From Pyrrhosoma nymphula (taxonomy: Eukaryota; Arthropoda; Insecta; Odonata; Coenagrionidae): a DNA stretch of 64,000 bases. The notes under the pieces were generated by a model, which worked only from the letters and a program-made list of their open reading frames with translations, made no database searches and was not told the origin of the DNA. The stretch lies in the NCBI GenBank assembly GCA_963573305.1, contig OY754336.1, positions 13,800,699-13,864,698 of the forward strand, given 5' to 3'. Shown here piece after piece: positions 1-12,960 of the stretch (the first letter of the stretch is position 1; the number at the start of each line of letters is the position of its first letter). The position numbers and the translations under genes were made by a program.

Positions 1-1646
1 AATAGCCGGGTGGTTTTGAGTTGGAATGGTAATCGCCCTGATATTTAGCTTCCAACTGCAGGTTACGCTTCGAATTCCTGGATAGATCTGGAAACGATCG
101 GGTATATTCACGAAAGAAACTTTCGAATTCTAGGAAAAGCTTTGAAAACCAAAACTTGATTGATTTTTAATGCCTGTGACGGCTTTCAGAATACTTTTTT
201 TTAACGCCACCGGTTCTTAATATAGTAGTTACGCCATAAATTTGCTGCATTATGAAAATAAAAACTCTGATTCTATGCTTTTATACGGTTATAGATACAT
301 CCAAATTGTTCGTATTCGACGATAGGTGATAAGCAAAATAGCACTACTGAGTTCCTGTGTAAAATTTAGTGCTGGGAATATTGCGAGAGAATAGTTAAGA
401 AGTGTCCTCTTTTTTTCTGAGGAGCATTATCAGATTGATAACTTAATAATAAAACATTTGAGTGATTATTGATAAGGCGAGAAGTTATAACTATGGTTAT
501 GATTGCGAAATTAGATGTTATTATTTTATATTTCCATGTTATTTTGAATGTAATTAGAGTATAACGTCTATTATAAAGTAGTAGTTATGATCAATAATTT
601 CGTCACTCTTTATCACTTACAAATTCTAGTGTAATATTTTATACAGAGAGCATCAGATATATTATTTGGACTTCAAAATACAATGGAAATTGCAGTAGGA
701 ATATTCAAATGATATTATTAAGGTACTCGTCAAAATATCTGAGATAGTTTCACCTACCTCTAAGAAGCGTCCTATTTCTATCCTTAAGGATACCAATGCA
801 TCGGAATTGAGTCTAGTAATTGGTCAGGGTCACTATGCCTGCTTTGAGGTATTGTTTCAGCTACCAATAGTACTTCATGTTTTAGCGCATCTCTTGCCGC
901 TGTATATGGAGGGTATAAATTAAGGCTCCGGAAAAAATTGCAATAGCTTTGTAGTTCCCTGAAAAGGTGGGCATCGTGATTCGGCAGGAGAATAAATTTT
1001 CCTCGGGTGAAACTCACAAAATGCGTGATGCCCTGGCAGGCATTTCTCAACTTATCCGGCCCCATCGTCTACCGGAGGATCTCATTAAAAATACTTGATT
1101 AGTGGACTTTTAGCGTTAATGGAATATCTCTTTGAAATATCATGTGCTCGTCTAACCTTTACGTCCAACGTTGGTCACCTCCGCTTTGCCTAATTGAATA
1201 ATTGTGTTATTTATGGGGAGGCATTTTGTAATTGCATCGTGCCTAGACACGCATGCCAGGTCGGTATCACGCTATGTTTTCAGCTGGGTTTAATTATTTA
1301 ATCGCCGTGGCTCGCCATAGAAATATGCATTGTAATTTCGATTGAATGGCATGTTTGAAACGGTGGAAGAATATACTAATCGGAAAAATGCAATGCAATA
1401 TCATGTCCTCCGTCGGTAACGTCTTATGCTCCGTTTTTTATGCTTTGGGTTTTGCGTTGCACGTGTTGCCACAGCGGCGTGCGTCGCCCACAGAGCACGT
1501 TTCCATGCTTAGTACTGCGCTTTCGGTAATGCCGATTATATGGGGATCACTCATTAGTCGAGGTCCATCCGGGGAGATAAGTTTGCTGCTTCCCTTCACT
1601 CCTTCCCCTTCTCTGCCAACTGCTCTATCCATTCGTAATTCTTTAG
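1..1646. other. Gene-free sequence
   Basis: AT-rich. The only ORFs are about 100 codons or shorter, show no domain or repeat logic, and overlap each other on both strands. I see no gene. Confidence 0.6.
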
Positions 1647-2061
1647 TTTAAGGTAGTTTGAGCGAGATAGTTCCCTAGTTATATCGAGACCATATTCGAA
1701 TTTCAGTTTTTTTATTTCATCATCTGTAAGAAGTACGACGAATAAATGCTTAAATGTTAATGGCGCCAAAATATAGATATTTATGAGAAAAACTCTCAGT
1801 AAAAAGCTCTCAGTAATTATAAATACATGTCTCTAACTTGACTAATTTTTTCACGCCGTAAAGTGAAAACGCCTTCACAGCAGAAGGTTTTTTAGTGATT
1901 CTGTAAATATTACTGCGATTTGTAATCGATTAATATTTATAAATAGTTAAGAAAACATACAAACTACACACCGGTAGTTTTTTTGACGAAATCTAGGTGT
2001 TATAAATTCCTAATTTTTTCAATTTTCTCCCTATGGAGCGCACAGCCGTAATCAATCCCAT
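1647..2061 (+). repeat. ~410-bp interspersed repeat, copy 1
   Basis: Aligns in direct orientation with 63582-63987 over its whole length with scattered substitutions and small indels. Shared blocks include GAGACCATATTCGAATTT, CTGTAAGAAGTA, GTCTCTAACTTGACT, ACTACACACCG and GGAGCGCACAGCCGTAATC. No terminal inverted repeats or ORF. Class unknown; possibly part of a longer element. Confidence 0.85.
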
Positions 2062-5000
2062 GTAAAATAACGTATATTTTTACGCAAATTACTCGAAAAG
2101 TAGTTCTGCAAAGGGTTGATATTTTGATATTTTTGGAAAGATGGGAGTTTTATCTCTAAAATGAAGTCAAATTCATCAAATTCTTGGTGAAGCGATATTT
2201 CGCTCAAACTACCTTATCATCCTTCAGAGTGATTAACTCCATCTTTTCTCTTTCTCAGTACTTGATACCATTTAATTTTTCCTTCAATTTTATTTTCCAG
2301 CATGCTTTACTGCGTAATCATCCCTGCTCCCCTACTCTTCGCAGTACTTCGTCATTGGTGATGCTTTCCATTCATTTGATTTTCATCTTTTTTCTATGAA
2401 ACGGCATATTCTTTGTCTCCAATCTTCTGTGCTGTTGCTTTTAACTTGCAAGCTCCACTGCCATGTGAGACCATACTCCACGCATACTTTAACGAAAGTT
2501 TCTTTAATTTAAGACTTGTGTTACTAGCTATTATTAGTTCCTTCTGTTGATAGAATGTCCCTTTTGCCAAGGGTACTCTGCTCACTCTTTCTTGCTTCTT
2601 TCTCGACTGGTACTCCCTACTTCCCAGTTAGCAAAATTAGTTCACCTGTTTCCTTTTTATTGAGCAAGTCTAATGGTGTTTTTCTCTTCTTCATTTCCTC
2701 CACAAGGAATTATATTGGTTTTCATTGCATTGATTATCTCGCTTAAGTAAAGCATAATTTTTCGTGCAATTCAATATCGTAATGTATTTTCTCAGTTTCC
2801 AAATCACTGCGAATATATAAGTATATGGTATTCAGTCACGCGTAAGGGTGAAAGAGGCAATACCCAAATGGGGATGAAATTCGCCATGAATTAACGTAAA
2901 AATCATATGATTTGACCGGGATTCGAAACTTCCAAGTGCCGGTCAGCTTAAACTACCAAACCAGCTTAATTAATTACTACGTGTTACAACGGGGTTTATA
3001 CGAACTAGATTGTCTTGTCTCCAGTCCACATCGTAGCACAAGAGACGTGGTTGTGCTTTATAAGCCACAGTTGCGAGGGAATAATCCAACGTTCTCCCTT
3101 TAAAAGGGCTGACCACTGACAATATCCAAATCACTGCTAGTGCACAAAAGATATGGCATGCAGCAATGTGCACAGGGGTAAAGATGTGCACCAAGGGGGA
3201 TGAAATTGTTCATTTACACAATATTTTGCAGCTCTATTCTACACTTTCGCATCTGATGGGCGTTTACGAAGACCGTTTGTGCTATCTCTTTCTCTTGTCA
3301 TCGTCCACCCCTTTCACTTTACATTCCCCGTCGTTTACTGGGCAACATCAGCAACGGTACTTACCCCGTCGCTTCTGGATCATTCTCGATTTTCAACTCC
3401 CCTTCGTGCCTACTCTCCTTCCTCACAAGTGGTGTTGAAAAAGCGAAAGCACCGTCCGTCCGTCCCCTCCAACCCCTGCCCTACTCCTCGCCCTCTCCCC
3501 CTAGCTTCCCCTCAACTGGCGCGAGACTTGAATATCTCGATTGCTCCGTGATAACGTTGAGGTTGGTCAGCAAGCGGGCGCCTCGTTTGCCTTGCCTATG
3601 CCGACTGCTAATTGGAACTATCGCGACGGTAATATGACGGGCGGGCCGAAAAAAAAATGTATTCTCTTCGCGCTCGGAATTGGCCCGTGTTGCAGAATTT
3701 ATTGTTTCAGCGTCATTTATTCCTTCCATTATGGGTAGGTTTTGGTGGGTCATTGCTACTCTCTTATTATCCAATACCTTGGAAATAATTTGGACTCCCT
3801 GTTTTGCAAAATAAAATTCTATTCATAGAAATGTTTGGATTGATTACATGTTGTTTAGTTTGACAAAGAGTGGATAACATTTCTCCCAACACAAATGTAA
3901 ATGCAAATTTCTCTCAGAAATGCCTATAGTTTAAATTACTAATGTAATTATTGTTTAACATAATTGTTATTATGAAAATGACATTGAAAATAATTGCTTT
4001 CATTACGGTTCAAGTACGCACGGCATAAAACTCTCCAGGTCAATTATCTATCCTGATATATCGTGACAGAATTGTATAAATAGCTCAGAAGTGTTGGAAA
4101 ATAAAGTCCCTTCTCTCTAAGACCTATCCCAGAATCAGCATGAAAATTTCATTTTCTGGGCCGCCCGTCTTATTTGTTTCTAGTCCTGTTCAGTTAGCTA
4201 TGTCAGGGCTACTTGATTCACTATTTTATGCATGAGTCGATTCCAAAGATTTTGATGTCTTAAGGCTTATTCTAGTTTTTGTTCGGGGTAATGTTATTTA
4301 TAAATTTTAAAAGTACATATCCTTGGCAAAATACATTCCTCGTGCTTCTTCTAATGTGAGAGTCAATCATCAGTTGTGTTTACGTCCCGAGAGAACCTTC
4401 ATTATAGCTTTCTGATAATTTTGTTCTCTTATCTAACACATTAAATATTTGCGATTATATTTTCACTACTATAAATTTCAGAGCTCCGATGCACACTTCT
4501 TTGGTCAGCTTACTAATGAGTAATTTTCCTTAATAACTTCTGTGATTGTTAACATGTTGTTAGTACATATTTCACTGAAGATATCTTTAGCACTCTTTTA
4601 ACTTCACTGCACATCTTTCGCGAAATGTCCGATAGTAGTTCTGACTACATATACGAAAGCAATACAAATACTATCGCTTTTCTTAGAAAGTTTATTATAT
4701 TACAGTTAAAGCCTTTGTACAAGTATATTTGTATCCCCTTTATATTGTGAATGCGCTTATAATGCTATTGGATACCGCGCCCTATCTGACCTTAACAGTC
4801 GTTCTCACGGTAATAATCGCATGTGCCCTCCCCTTTCTTCAGTTCTCTCTTTCATGCCTGACGCAAGAAAGGTTTAAGTTTTCAAAACCCGAGTTTTGCT
4901 ATAAATTTTATTTTAATTCAGTGTGTCATGCAAATATTAAGGTCTAATAATCCAATTTCCTTCGATACTATAAATACACGTACGAATAAATTGAAAGATT

Positions 5001-7147
5001 AATGTTACATAAATACTGCGAGTTACTGGAGTATAATTGCCCATGAAAGAGAGCGGCACGTCTCGTTTAGAGATCAACTTTCCTCTTGGTTAACCTTTCT
5101 GAAATATAGATTATCCTTTTCCAGATTGCAGATATCTCCTTATAGCATTTACCGTTCGCGATAGCCATCGTGAACTTCTCTATATGTCGTGTGCACGGGA
5201 GGAGTGAAACTCCATCCTACTTCTTAAGGCTCCCATTTCTGAAGTTACTGACCCTCCCTACTTACTTGGTACTCTCTACTTACGTGATACTTACACATCT
5301 CGTTTATATAATGTTGAATTCCATGCGTGGATTGCTCATTATAGGAAGATGATTCTTTATGTATCTCAAGGTTAAATATTTAAGGTAAAATTACTTAGCT
5401 ACATCTCATCCATCATATTTTTTTAACCCGGAGATAGGTTCACCGCTAACGACCATTCCTTCCCATTCTTTGCTAACTCTCATGGAACTTAATAGTGTAC
5501 TTTTCCATCAGCCATATTATATATTTCGTGTATATTTCTTTAATCCTTCTCAACATACCTTCCTTTTTGTTTTGGCCTCTATGATGTATCTTCTGGATTC
5601 GCTTTGTAACTTTTCATAATATTTTCTATCCAAAGAGTTGTTCATTGCAAACCACTCCTTCGTATACTGAGGCAACTGTCTTGAGCTGTACTAATCGAGA
5701 CGTTGCAACCATAGGCCCGTTAATTAAGTCAAAGCCTAATTCCAATCCTATTCCCAATCCAATTAAGTCAAATCCTAATCCCAAACTCCCAAGGTATCAG
5801 ATATATTTTTTAGCTTTTTGTCTGATTTTTGATTCGAGGAATTTCACTGCAGTCCTCCATTTCTTTCAATCTTTAATCTCTCTCATGCTAAATGCCCATG
5901 CTCAAGGTCTTAGACACTGACGCATCCTTGCCTCTATCTTTCTTGATTTGGTCCGGGCATCGGTCTCTTGTTTCTGTCTGCAGAGTTTTCTATTCTGCTC
6001 TCTATAATATCTTCTCATAAAATGCAAAGTTGAAAACGTGCAAATATGACGAATTACGCTGAATAATTCAAATTTGCCACAGCAAATATACACTTCGTTA
6101 AAATTTCCAATGTGTAAATTCAATTTTAAAATAGTTAAAAGTGTTTGAACATGACCTATCTGTATTTTTAGCTATATTTGGCAGCAGTTAAAATTGTTTT
6201 CTTGTTCTTCATTTGGCATATTCACAAACTTTACATTTATGTCCTGATGCCTCTCAAGAAGTCGTTATTCTTTAGATTAGATTGTTATATCCGTCTGATT
6301 TTGTTCAGTATGCTGATTTAATTTTCTAATCTTCTGTTTACTTCCTCGTTTATTCATTCGCTTGATCTTTAGCAGCTGCCTCCAACATCAAGTTCCGAAA
6401 GTCTCTATTTTATCGCCATTTTACAGTTGTTTAAGACTGATCTGAGTATAGACACGCTCGGCACGAATGCTTTTGGTATTATGTATTTGTGGTGAAGAAA
6501 AAGGGATTAAAGTGATTCGTGATCGGATCACAGGGTGGAGATCGGTGTATATGGTGAGTCATCCTTTCCCTTGATAGAGGGGTGTAGCGGAACGATCGAA
6601 TTTTAGAAAATTGAACTACCTTCGGCAGGTAAAAAAACTACCCTCTCATTGGAGACCCACAACACCAAATTTTAGCGAATAAATCCTGCTATATCTCTCC
6701 CTCCTTGATCGACCTTGATTTTCGAACCTATATTTTGGGATGCGCTGATGAACTGCGGTAAATTGCCCTGCTCTTCACCTGGCGATTACACCAGAGGGCA
6801 TTCTTAACGCATCTTGACTCTTTGCTGATCATCCGGATGATGTGGTTGTTGGTTTGTGAATTAATTTCTACAAGAAAAATAAATTATAGCCTGTGAAAAC
6901 TACGGTATTTGACTAGAATGTCGGTTTGTTCATTGATGATACTTATAGCCTTCCTAGTATCAAGTTCATTTTACAGGTAGCATTTCCTCGAGCTGTAGAA
7001 TGAATGGATTGATGTGCTGTCCAAATTATGTCGTGTAAAGTAGAGTCACTCGTGGAGTGACTTCAGGGGACAAACGCATGAGTGGCTTCAGGGGAAATAT
7101 CACCTGCTCTAATTTGGTAAAGTCTCCCTCGCAATTTATAGTATTCA
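2062..7147. other. Gene-free sequence with a CT-rich patch
   Basis: Apart from the SINE piece at 2912, nothing is recognised. The strip 3240-3620 is richer in C and T with several overlapping ORFs near 90 codons, which composition explains. Confidence 0.55.
2912..2967 (-). repeat. tRNA-derived SINE head, minus strand
   Basis: Minus strand carries an A-box-like TGGTTTGGTAGTTTAAG and a B box in GTTTCGAATCCCGG at tRNA spacing. It does not fold as a full cloverleaf by eye, so a SINE is more likely than a tRNA gene. Confidence 0.5.
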
Positions 7148-7222
7148 CATGCATCATCCACCAAATCTGTTTTTCATGCATCATTCCATCCAATTCATGC
7201 ATTTATCATGCATCATTCCTCT
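7148..7222 (+). repeat. Irregular CATGCATCATTCC tandem repeat
   Basis: Near 7148, 7174 and 7209 the core CATGCATCATYC recurs, with a partial copy (CATGCATTTATC) between. Small satellite of unknown role. Confidence 0.6.
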
Positions 7223-9430
7223 GAAGTAGAATCGCAAGTAATAGTCGAGAAAGCTAAACATCGTTGCGTATGTATAGCGTACTCGTAAATACGGATGTCT
7301 TCTTTGTGTAACCATTCCAATCAATGATCAACTAATGCCTCTTTCACAAATACCATTTGAAGCTGTTTTCATTATTAATCTCCCTCACTGTTGCTGTTTC
7401 TTTCGTGACTGTCCTAATTGATGCCGCTTCATTGTACGCAGTGAGCTGTCCCTTGTAAAAACGCCTGATTGAAGTAGTAACAATAGGCATCGGAGAAGGG
7501 GGAACGGCGTAAAAATTCACATTTGGCGCGATGAGCGGCAGCGAATGCGTTGAAAATAATCAGGGAAAAAAGAGTGTCCTAGATGAATCACGAACTTCCT
7601 ACCTACTAGTGCACGGCTTTCCTGGCCAGTAGGTACGCAGACCAATACTCTGCCCAGGAATTCAAGTCTATAGGCAATTTTTTGACGATCTATAGAAACA
7701 AGATGTTGTTTGCCATTATGTTTTATTCAAAATGGCCCACCGTAGGTGAAGCTTATTTCACAGTTGACATGGTGGTCATGGATAGATCATATAAACTACC
7801 TCAACGCGTGACAAGCAGACCTGCACTACATTTCCTGGTTTAGCGCCGTTCCCAATCCAGAAGACAATTCCTCCGGCGATTCTCAACGTATTGGGGAAGG
7901 GGGGAGGGGCATTTATTTTCCCTGTTCCATATGTTGTTTCTGAGAAATAATATTTTTGCAGAAAATCGAGCTGATTTGTTTTGACTATGCGAGTTCTTAT
8001 CAGCTTCACCCGGATTTGAAATTTAGCCCTCTACTATTCAACTGAATGCAATGAAAAATAAATCACGGTGTCATCATATATTATCCAGCGCCAATATTTT
8101 TCATCCCTCCTGCAACCATCGTTTTCCCCTCTTCAGTTCTCAATGTCCTGAAATATTTTTCCAATAGTTCATAGCGCGCCCTCTTAGATTTTATTAATTT
8201 ATCATTATTGGATATACTTTGCTGAAGTAGATGTTGAATTTTATCCTCCTCGCTGACCTTGTATTTTTTATGATCGTGTTTATATCTTAGAATATATAAT
8301 GCCGTATAGTTATTCACATTCAATAGGAAGCCTTCATGTTTGAGTGCTGCTCTTCAATCTTCTTCTTTGCCGTTCCGTGCGATTTATTAGACCTATTAAT
8401 TCTTTTGACGACCGACATACGGATTTGGCTTTTTCCCAGCTGGAGGAGTCTCGGGAAACGCTTGTAGGCGATAATTCAGCTGAAGCCTCTTCAATGCTCT
8501 AAATGTGGGAACATGCGTGTATGACGCTTCCAGTCTGTTCTTGAAAATAAATTGCCACTCGCTAAAATGCATTCTCTCATCTAAAAGGGAAGCTGAATCG
8601 TGGTTTTATCTGAGAAACGCTACTCTATTTTTTATGGCCTCATATGTTTTTTTATCATCCCCCTTGCGAAAACTAAATTTATATCCTTTCATATTTACAC
8701 GGATCTTGAAAGATTTTTTTACCTCATCATCTCTTCACATTGAGTCCATTCTTCGGTCTACCTTTAGTTCTCACCATTAGCACTTAAGAAGGTCACTTAA
8801 ATGCATTCAGTAATTTTGCAATGTAAGTTGAATTGGTTATGAAATGTTGGTGAAGTCATCTGATTCAAGGTCGTATTTAGCTGTAATTACTTTCCAGGTT
8901 CATATATAAATGCTAGAATTAAAAAAAATCACTTGCTATGAAGAACTTTGAGGCATTCCATGCAGATTACTAGTACTTCCATGCTAAAATATTATGGCTG
9001 AATGGCATACCGTCGAGCTCTGTTTTAATTTAGTTTTTAAAAGCCAAGTAGTTTGCTCTCCACAGAAATCAACTTATAAACAAACAAAATTATAAAATGA
9101 CGCCTTTTTTCTACTAATTTTCTTTATAAGGAATATCAAATATATCTCTTCATTGAGAATTTCCTATTTCTATGCCTCGCAGTTCAAGTAAAATGAAATA
9201 TTTCACATTATAAATATTACTTACGTTAACTTGACATATTTTCCTTTTATTCTTAAAGTAATCATTGTTTTTATTCGTGCAGGTATCTGTCAGCAACGTA
9301 GTTACGAAATTAATACTAAAAAATTGAAAAGTTTCTTTTTCAATCATTTTCATTGTTATTTAGTAGGTGGATTGTACCATCCACATAAGTAATGTATTAT
9401 TGTATTACATAAGTATTTAGGAAAAAGTAT
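7223..9430. other. Gene-free sequence
   Basis: AT-rich with small ORFs only. No family, repeat or splice-linked exon set recognised. Confidence 0.55.
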
Positions 9431-9490
9431 CTCACATCGGGAATCAAACCCTTCGACTTTCTGGACCGATGCGCGGACCACGACGTTACT
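9431..9490 (-). repeat. tRNA-derived SINE piece, minus strand
   Basis: Minus strand shows GTGGTCCGCGCATCGG (A-box region) and GGGTTTGATTCCCGATG (B box). It shares TCCGCGCAT, AGAAA and the B box with the piece at 38391. It lies about 65 bases outside the left end of the Transib element. Confidence 0.5.
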
Positions 9491-9552
9491 TTTTTTCTTA
9501 TTTCCAAAGTCAAGTTGTCAGGGAATCTACATAAGGTAGCTATTGTGCGCCA

Positions 9553-9557
9553 CAACG
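9553..9557 (+). repeat. Target-site duplication CAACG (left copy)
   Basis: The same five bases follow the right end at 12999-13003. Transib elements are known to make 5-bp GC-rich duplications resembling CGNCG; this one matches at four of the five positions, counting N. Confidence 0.75.
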
Positions 9558-9595
9558 CACAGTGGTCCGGATCCGAAAAAAGGCGGACAAAAGTC
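9558..9595 (+). repeat. Transib left terminal inverted repeat with RSS-like layout
   Basis: Heptamer CACAGTG at 9558-9564, 22-bp spacer, nonamer-like ACAAAAGTC at 9587-9595 (7 of 9 match to the V(D)J nonamer consensus ACAAAAACC). The core matches the right end at 32 of 38 positions. Weaker inverted similarity extends to about 9632. Confidence 0.88.
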
Positions 9596-10899
9596 ATTCT
9601 TTCGACTTTCTTGAAACTCACTTTAAATATGCAGTTCTTGTAGTAAACTGTCCGGGGTATCATACCGCACACTTAGTTTTGCATATAACGCTTTGTTTAG
9701 TTCAATAAATTGCTTCAAAGTAGAGCTAATTTTAGTTAAACCGCGCTCTTTTAATTTTTTCGAAAAATACACATTTTTAACATTTTTTTTGCTCTATTTC
9801 GTATTAAAAATTGGTAAAATAACTGTGGACTATACTTATATGGACACTTTACCATAATAAAAACTAGGTTTCAATCTTGTAGTCATTGTGATGATCGCTG
9901 AAGGAGTTCTTCAAGAAAAACCATTTTTTCTCGCAAATTTCGCATAAACGTTGGATTATAAAAAGAGTGACACCGAGTGACACGGAGATTCTTATAGTGG
10001 CAAGAGTGAGTTATATTAGAAAGATATAAGTAAAGGATTTAGCTGCAAATATTTGCAAATAAGTGAATGACAACGACTTATATGAGACTCTGCCGCGGAC
10101 GTAAACGTCGGAACTAGACTCGCGAGCTTCGTCACAGAGGAGACACATTGTGAAATACGTCTTTTCCAATGTTTTATTGATAAAGATTTTAAAAACGAAG
10201 AAGTTTACTATGTTTTTATCTATTATATTCTGTTCTTGGCCGAATTTACTCTAGAAAGAGCGAGAGAATGAATTTCAGACTGCGATACTAAGCGAAATTG
10301 TGACGCTGGAAGAGGAGGAAAATATTTTCTTCGATCGCTTCTCAGTATGATTCCCATGGAATTTTGTTAATCATTGGAAGTATATAAGACTGGTTGTATG
10401 CACTGCTGCTGGGAAAACCCACCTCTGGCTGTCCCTTTCCTCAAAGCCTAAGTGACAGGAGACCCGTTACCCGCACACGTGCCGGACCCAAGGGTAGTGG
10501 GTAAGGTCCTTTGTAATAAGTCGGGATATTTTACTATCCCTAATTAGCGCACCACCCAACTTGTGTTTATTGCCTCAAGGTGGTTTCATTGACCTGCAAG
10601 TGAAGTTGCACGTGTTAACACTTGTGGTATTTACCCTCCAGGTGCATCTTTCCAGATGGGTTTTATTGGACGGCTGCCGCTGGTATGCATTTTCGCACAC
10701 AATGAAGGCATTGCATATTTCTCTTTATGCGATCCAAAAACCCTCCTGGTTATCCTCGGGGGTAGACCCAGGTTCTTGGGGGTGACGGTAACTCCTCTTC
10801 TTAACCTCCTCAATGCTTCAGTCGAAACATTTTGTTGCTCTTCAGTTGCTCCTTTTCTATCGATGTGTACACATGCCAGTTCTTAGTCGTTGGGTCCTC

Positions 10900-11191
10900 G
10901 GCTGGCAATAGTTATCGTGATGTGAAGTGATCTCTGAAGTAAATGTTAGTGTTGTGATAATTCGGAATAGTGTTGTGATTCAATGATTTTTTTGTTCCTG
11001 GCCGCCACAGCGATAAGGATAATTAATCAGGTATGTCATTTCTCTTTTATTTCCGTTTTTGAAGTTGATCTAATACGAGGTACCACACTAAAGTTTACAT
11101 TGTTTTGCTACCGCTCAAACTCCTAACTTTCTAGAATAGAGAATATTTTTCAGTATTTAACGAACCAATGGTTCTAATTTTTAACTCACAG
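10900..11191 (+). other. Leader exon end and 5' UTR intron of the Transib gene
   Basis: CAG/GTATGT at 11030/11031 and CTCACAG ending at 11191 define a plausible 161-bp intron just before the ATG at 11194. The leader carries a short upstream ORF starting at 10983. Inferred from splice consensus only. Confidence 0.5.
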
Positions 11192-11193
11192 CT

Positions 11194-12532
11194 ATGTCGT
11201 TAACATTTACACGGAAGCAACTGCACGATAAAATGCAGGAGAAAAAAAGAAAGTCAATGGACGACCGGAAAAGTAATTTGACGGGATTTCTTGAGGATTG
11301 CCTACATTTACACGGAGATGAGCACGCAAAAAATGACCTCAAAAATTTTTTGAAAGAAAATTTTTTTGTTGGTTACGAGAAAAGATGGCGAGCTTGCTCT
11401 CGAACGAACTCTTTTTTTGTACAGAGGTGTGCGACTTGGTTGGATCAAATCGTTGATTTTCCTGATGTTGTGTATCGTAACCTTCCAAGCACCTCAGGTT
11501 CGTATTTTCCCTGTGTTTTCATTGTGATATGACATCTCTTGAGCTATTGTCTAAGTAATAAGCCTTTTTTATCAGGTATATCTCAGAAAAGAAAGGGTAG
11601 GCCAAAGAAACAATTTTCGGATGTCACTATCCGGTCAAAAAGAAGGAAAACTACATTCCTTAGAGAAAGTACTTCCCCTGCAGAACAGTCTTTTGCTACA
11701 GCCATGAAGCTTAGAGAGAAAGGACATGGCGCAGAAGCGTCTCTAGTGAAAGAGGCTACGATGACCACCCCTACACGGGCCAAACGAATATTGAAAAAGT
11801 GGAAGCGGGAAGAGAAGCCCCTCTCTACTATGTCCTCTGATGACGGTTTAGCATTAGTCGTCAATTCAAATCTGACAAAAAAACAGTATTTGCAGATAAG
11901 AAACGCAGCAAGATATCATGGCCATGATTTGTATCCATCATATCATTCTATTTTGAATGCCAAAAAGACTACTTATCCGGATGGTATTGAAAACGCAGAG
12001 AAGAAATGTGAAGTTAAACTGCAATCCTTGTTGCACCACACTTGCTCGAGGCTACTACAATTTTTGCCGATATTTTCAGGTAGTTATTTAAATGTGTGTT
12101 AATTTATATAAATATATAATTTTTTAAATTTGTGAGTGGAATGTGAATTATGAGTGGTTCTACATGCCACCCACAGTACATAAAGTTCTGCTGCATGGTG
12201 CAGATGTCAATGAGTCAGCTCTTCTTCCAATTGGAGAGCTTTCGGAGGAGGCCCAGGAATCGCGGAATAGGGATATAAGAAATTATCGTGAGCATCACGC
12301 AAGAAAAATTTCAAGATTCCACACGAATGAGGACGTTTTCCGTAGACTAATCCTGACCTCTGATCCATTCCTCAGTAGGTACATTAGGTGCTGAATTAAA
12401 TAAATACCGTGGCCTAAAAGATCTGCCTAAAGAGGTCCGTGAGCTCTTGCAAGTATATCCTGACTCAGCGAGTGAATACGAGGAAGAGGAGTGGAATTCA
12501 GGAGAATCAGATTTGGAATTATATACATTGTA
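11194..12532 (+). pseudogene. Transib/RAG1-like transposase, core-deleted and frameshifted
   Basis: Exon A (11194-11497) starts MSLTFTRKQL and ends STS-G. A 78-bp intron (11498-11575, GT...TTTTTTATCAG) joins it in phase to exon B (11576-12090), which holds KRKGRPKK and SKRRKT. The GRPKK motif lies where RAG1 has the GRPR of its nonamer-binding region. Exon B continues with LTKKQYLQIRNAARYHGHD and YPSYHSILNAKK, a block shared by Transib and RAG1. After 12130 the C-terminal end reads MPPTVHKVLLHGAD, then LSEEAQESRNRDIR, then HARKISR, NEDVF and LTSDPFLS. This aligns with the RAG1 C-terminus, whose last catalytic acid (Glu962) lies in the SEGNESGNK block. The ~350-400 residues between, with the two catalytic Asp, are absent. 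A frameshift near 12374-12393 interrupts an acidic tail ending ELYTL at 12532. Inactive as it stands. Confidence 0.82.
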
Positions 12533-12564
12533 AATTTAATAAGATACTAAGTATTTTTCATTAA

Positions 12565-12570
12565 AATAAA
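12565..12570 (+). terminator. Polyadenylation signal of the Transib gene
   Basis: AATAAA 33 bases after the TAA that closes the acidic C-terminal tail. Confidence 0.5.
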
Positions 12571-12960
12571 TGAGTTCATTTGTACTTAAAACTGTTTTCA
12601 TATTTATTTAATAATTACTTAGTTTTTAGTTTCAGCGGCACTACCTCTGCTAGCTGATAATCGCAATCAGTTTAACGTTAGAAACATTTCCCCCAACTGC
12701 CTTACATTCACCCATTTAAAAAAAATTATTTATTAATTTAAAGGTCTAGAAGTCATATTATACAAATACTTTATATATATTTGCATATTTAATAATAACA
12801 GGCGTTTTCTATGGAGTATCCTCATTATCGGTTAATTTATCATTAAAATTCTCAATATCTTCTTAAATAATTATTTTTTGTTAAAAATAACAGCAGAAAT
12901 GAACTAAGCGCGTCTTAAAACATATAAATGACAATTTTCAAAGTAATCCGACAAAAATCT

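Noticed and set aside
10440..10560. Possible tRNA-like or SINE insertion in the Transib leader
   Set aside because: Short palindromic words such as CACGTG and GTTACCCGC were noted, but no proper A/B box pair or copy elsewhere in the window.
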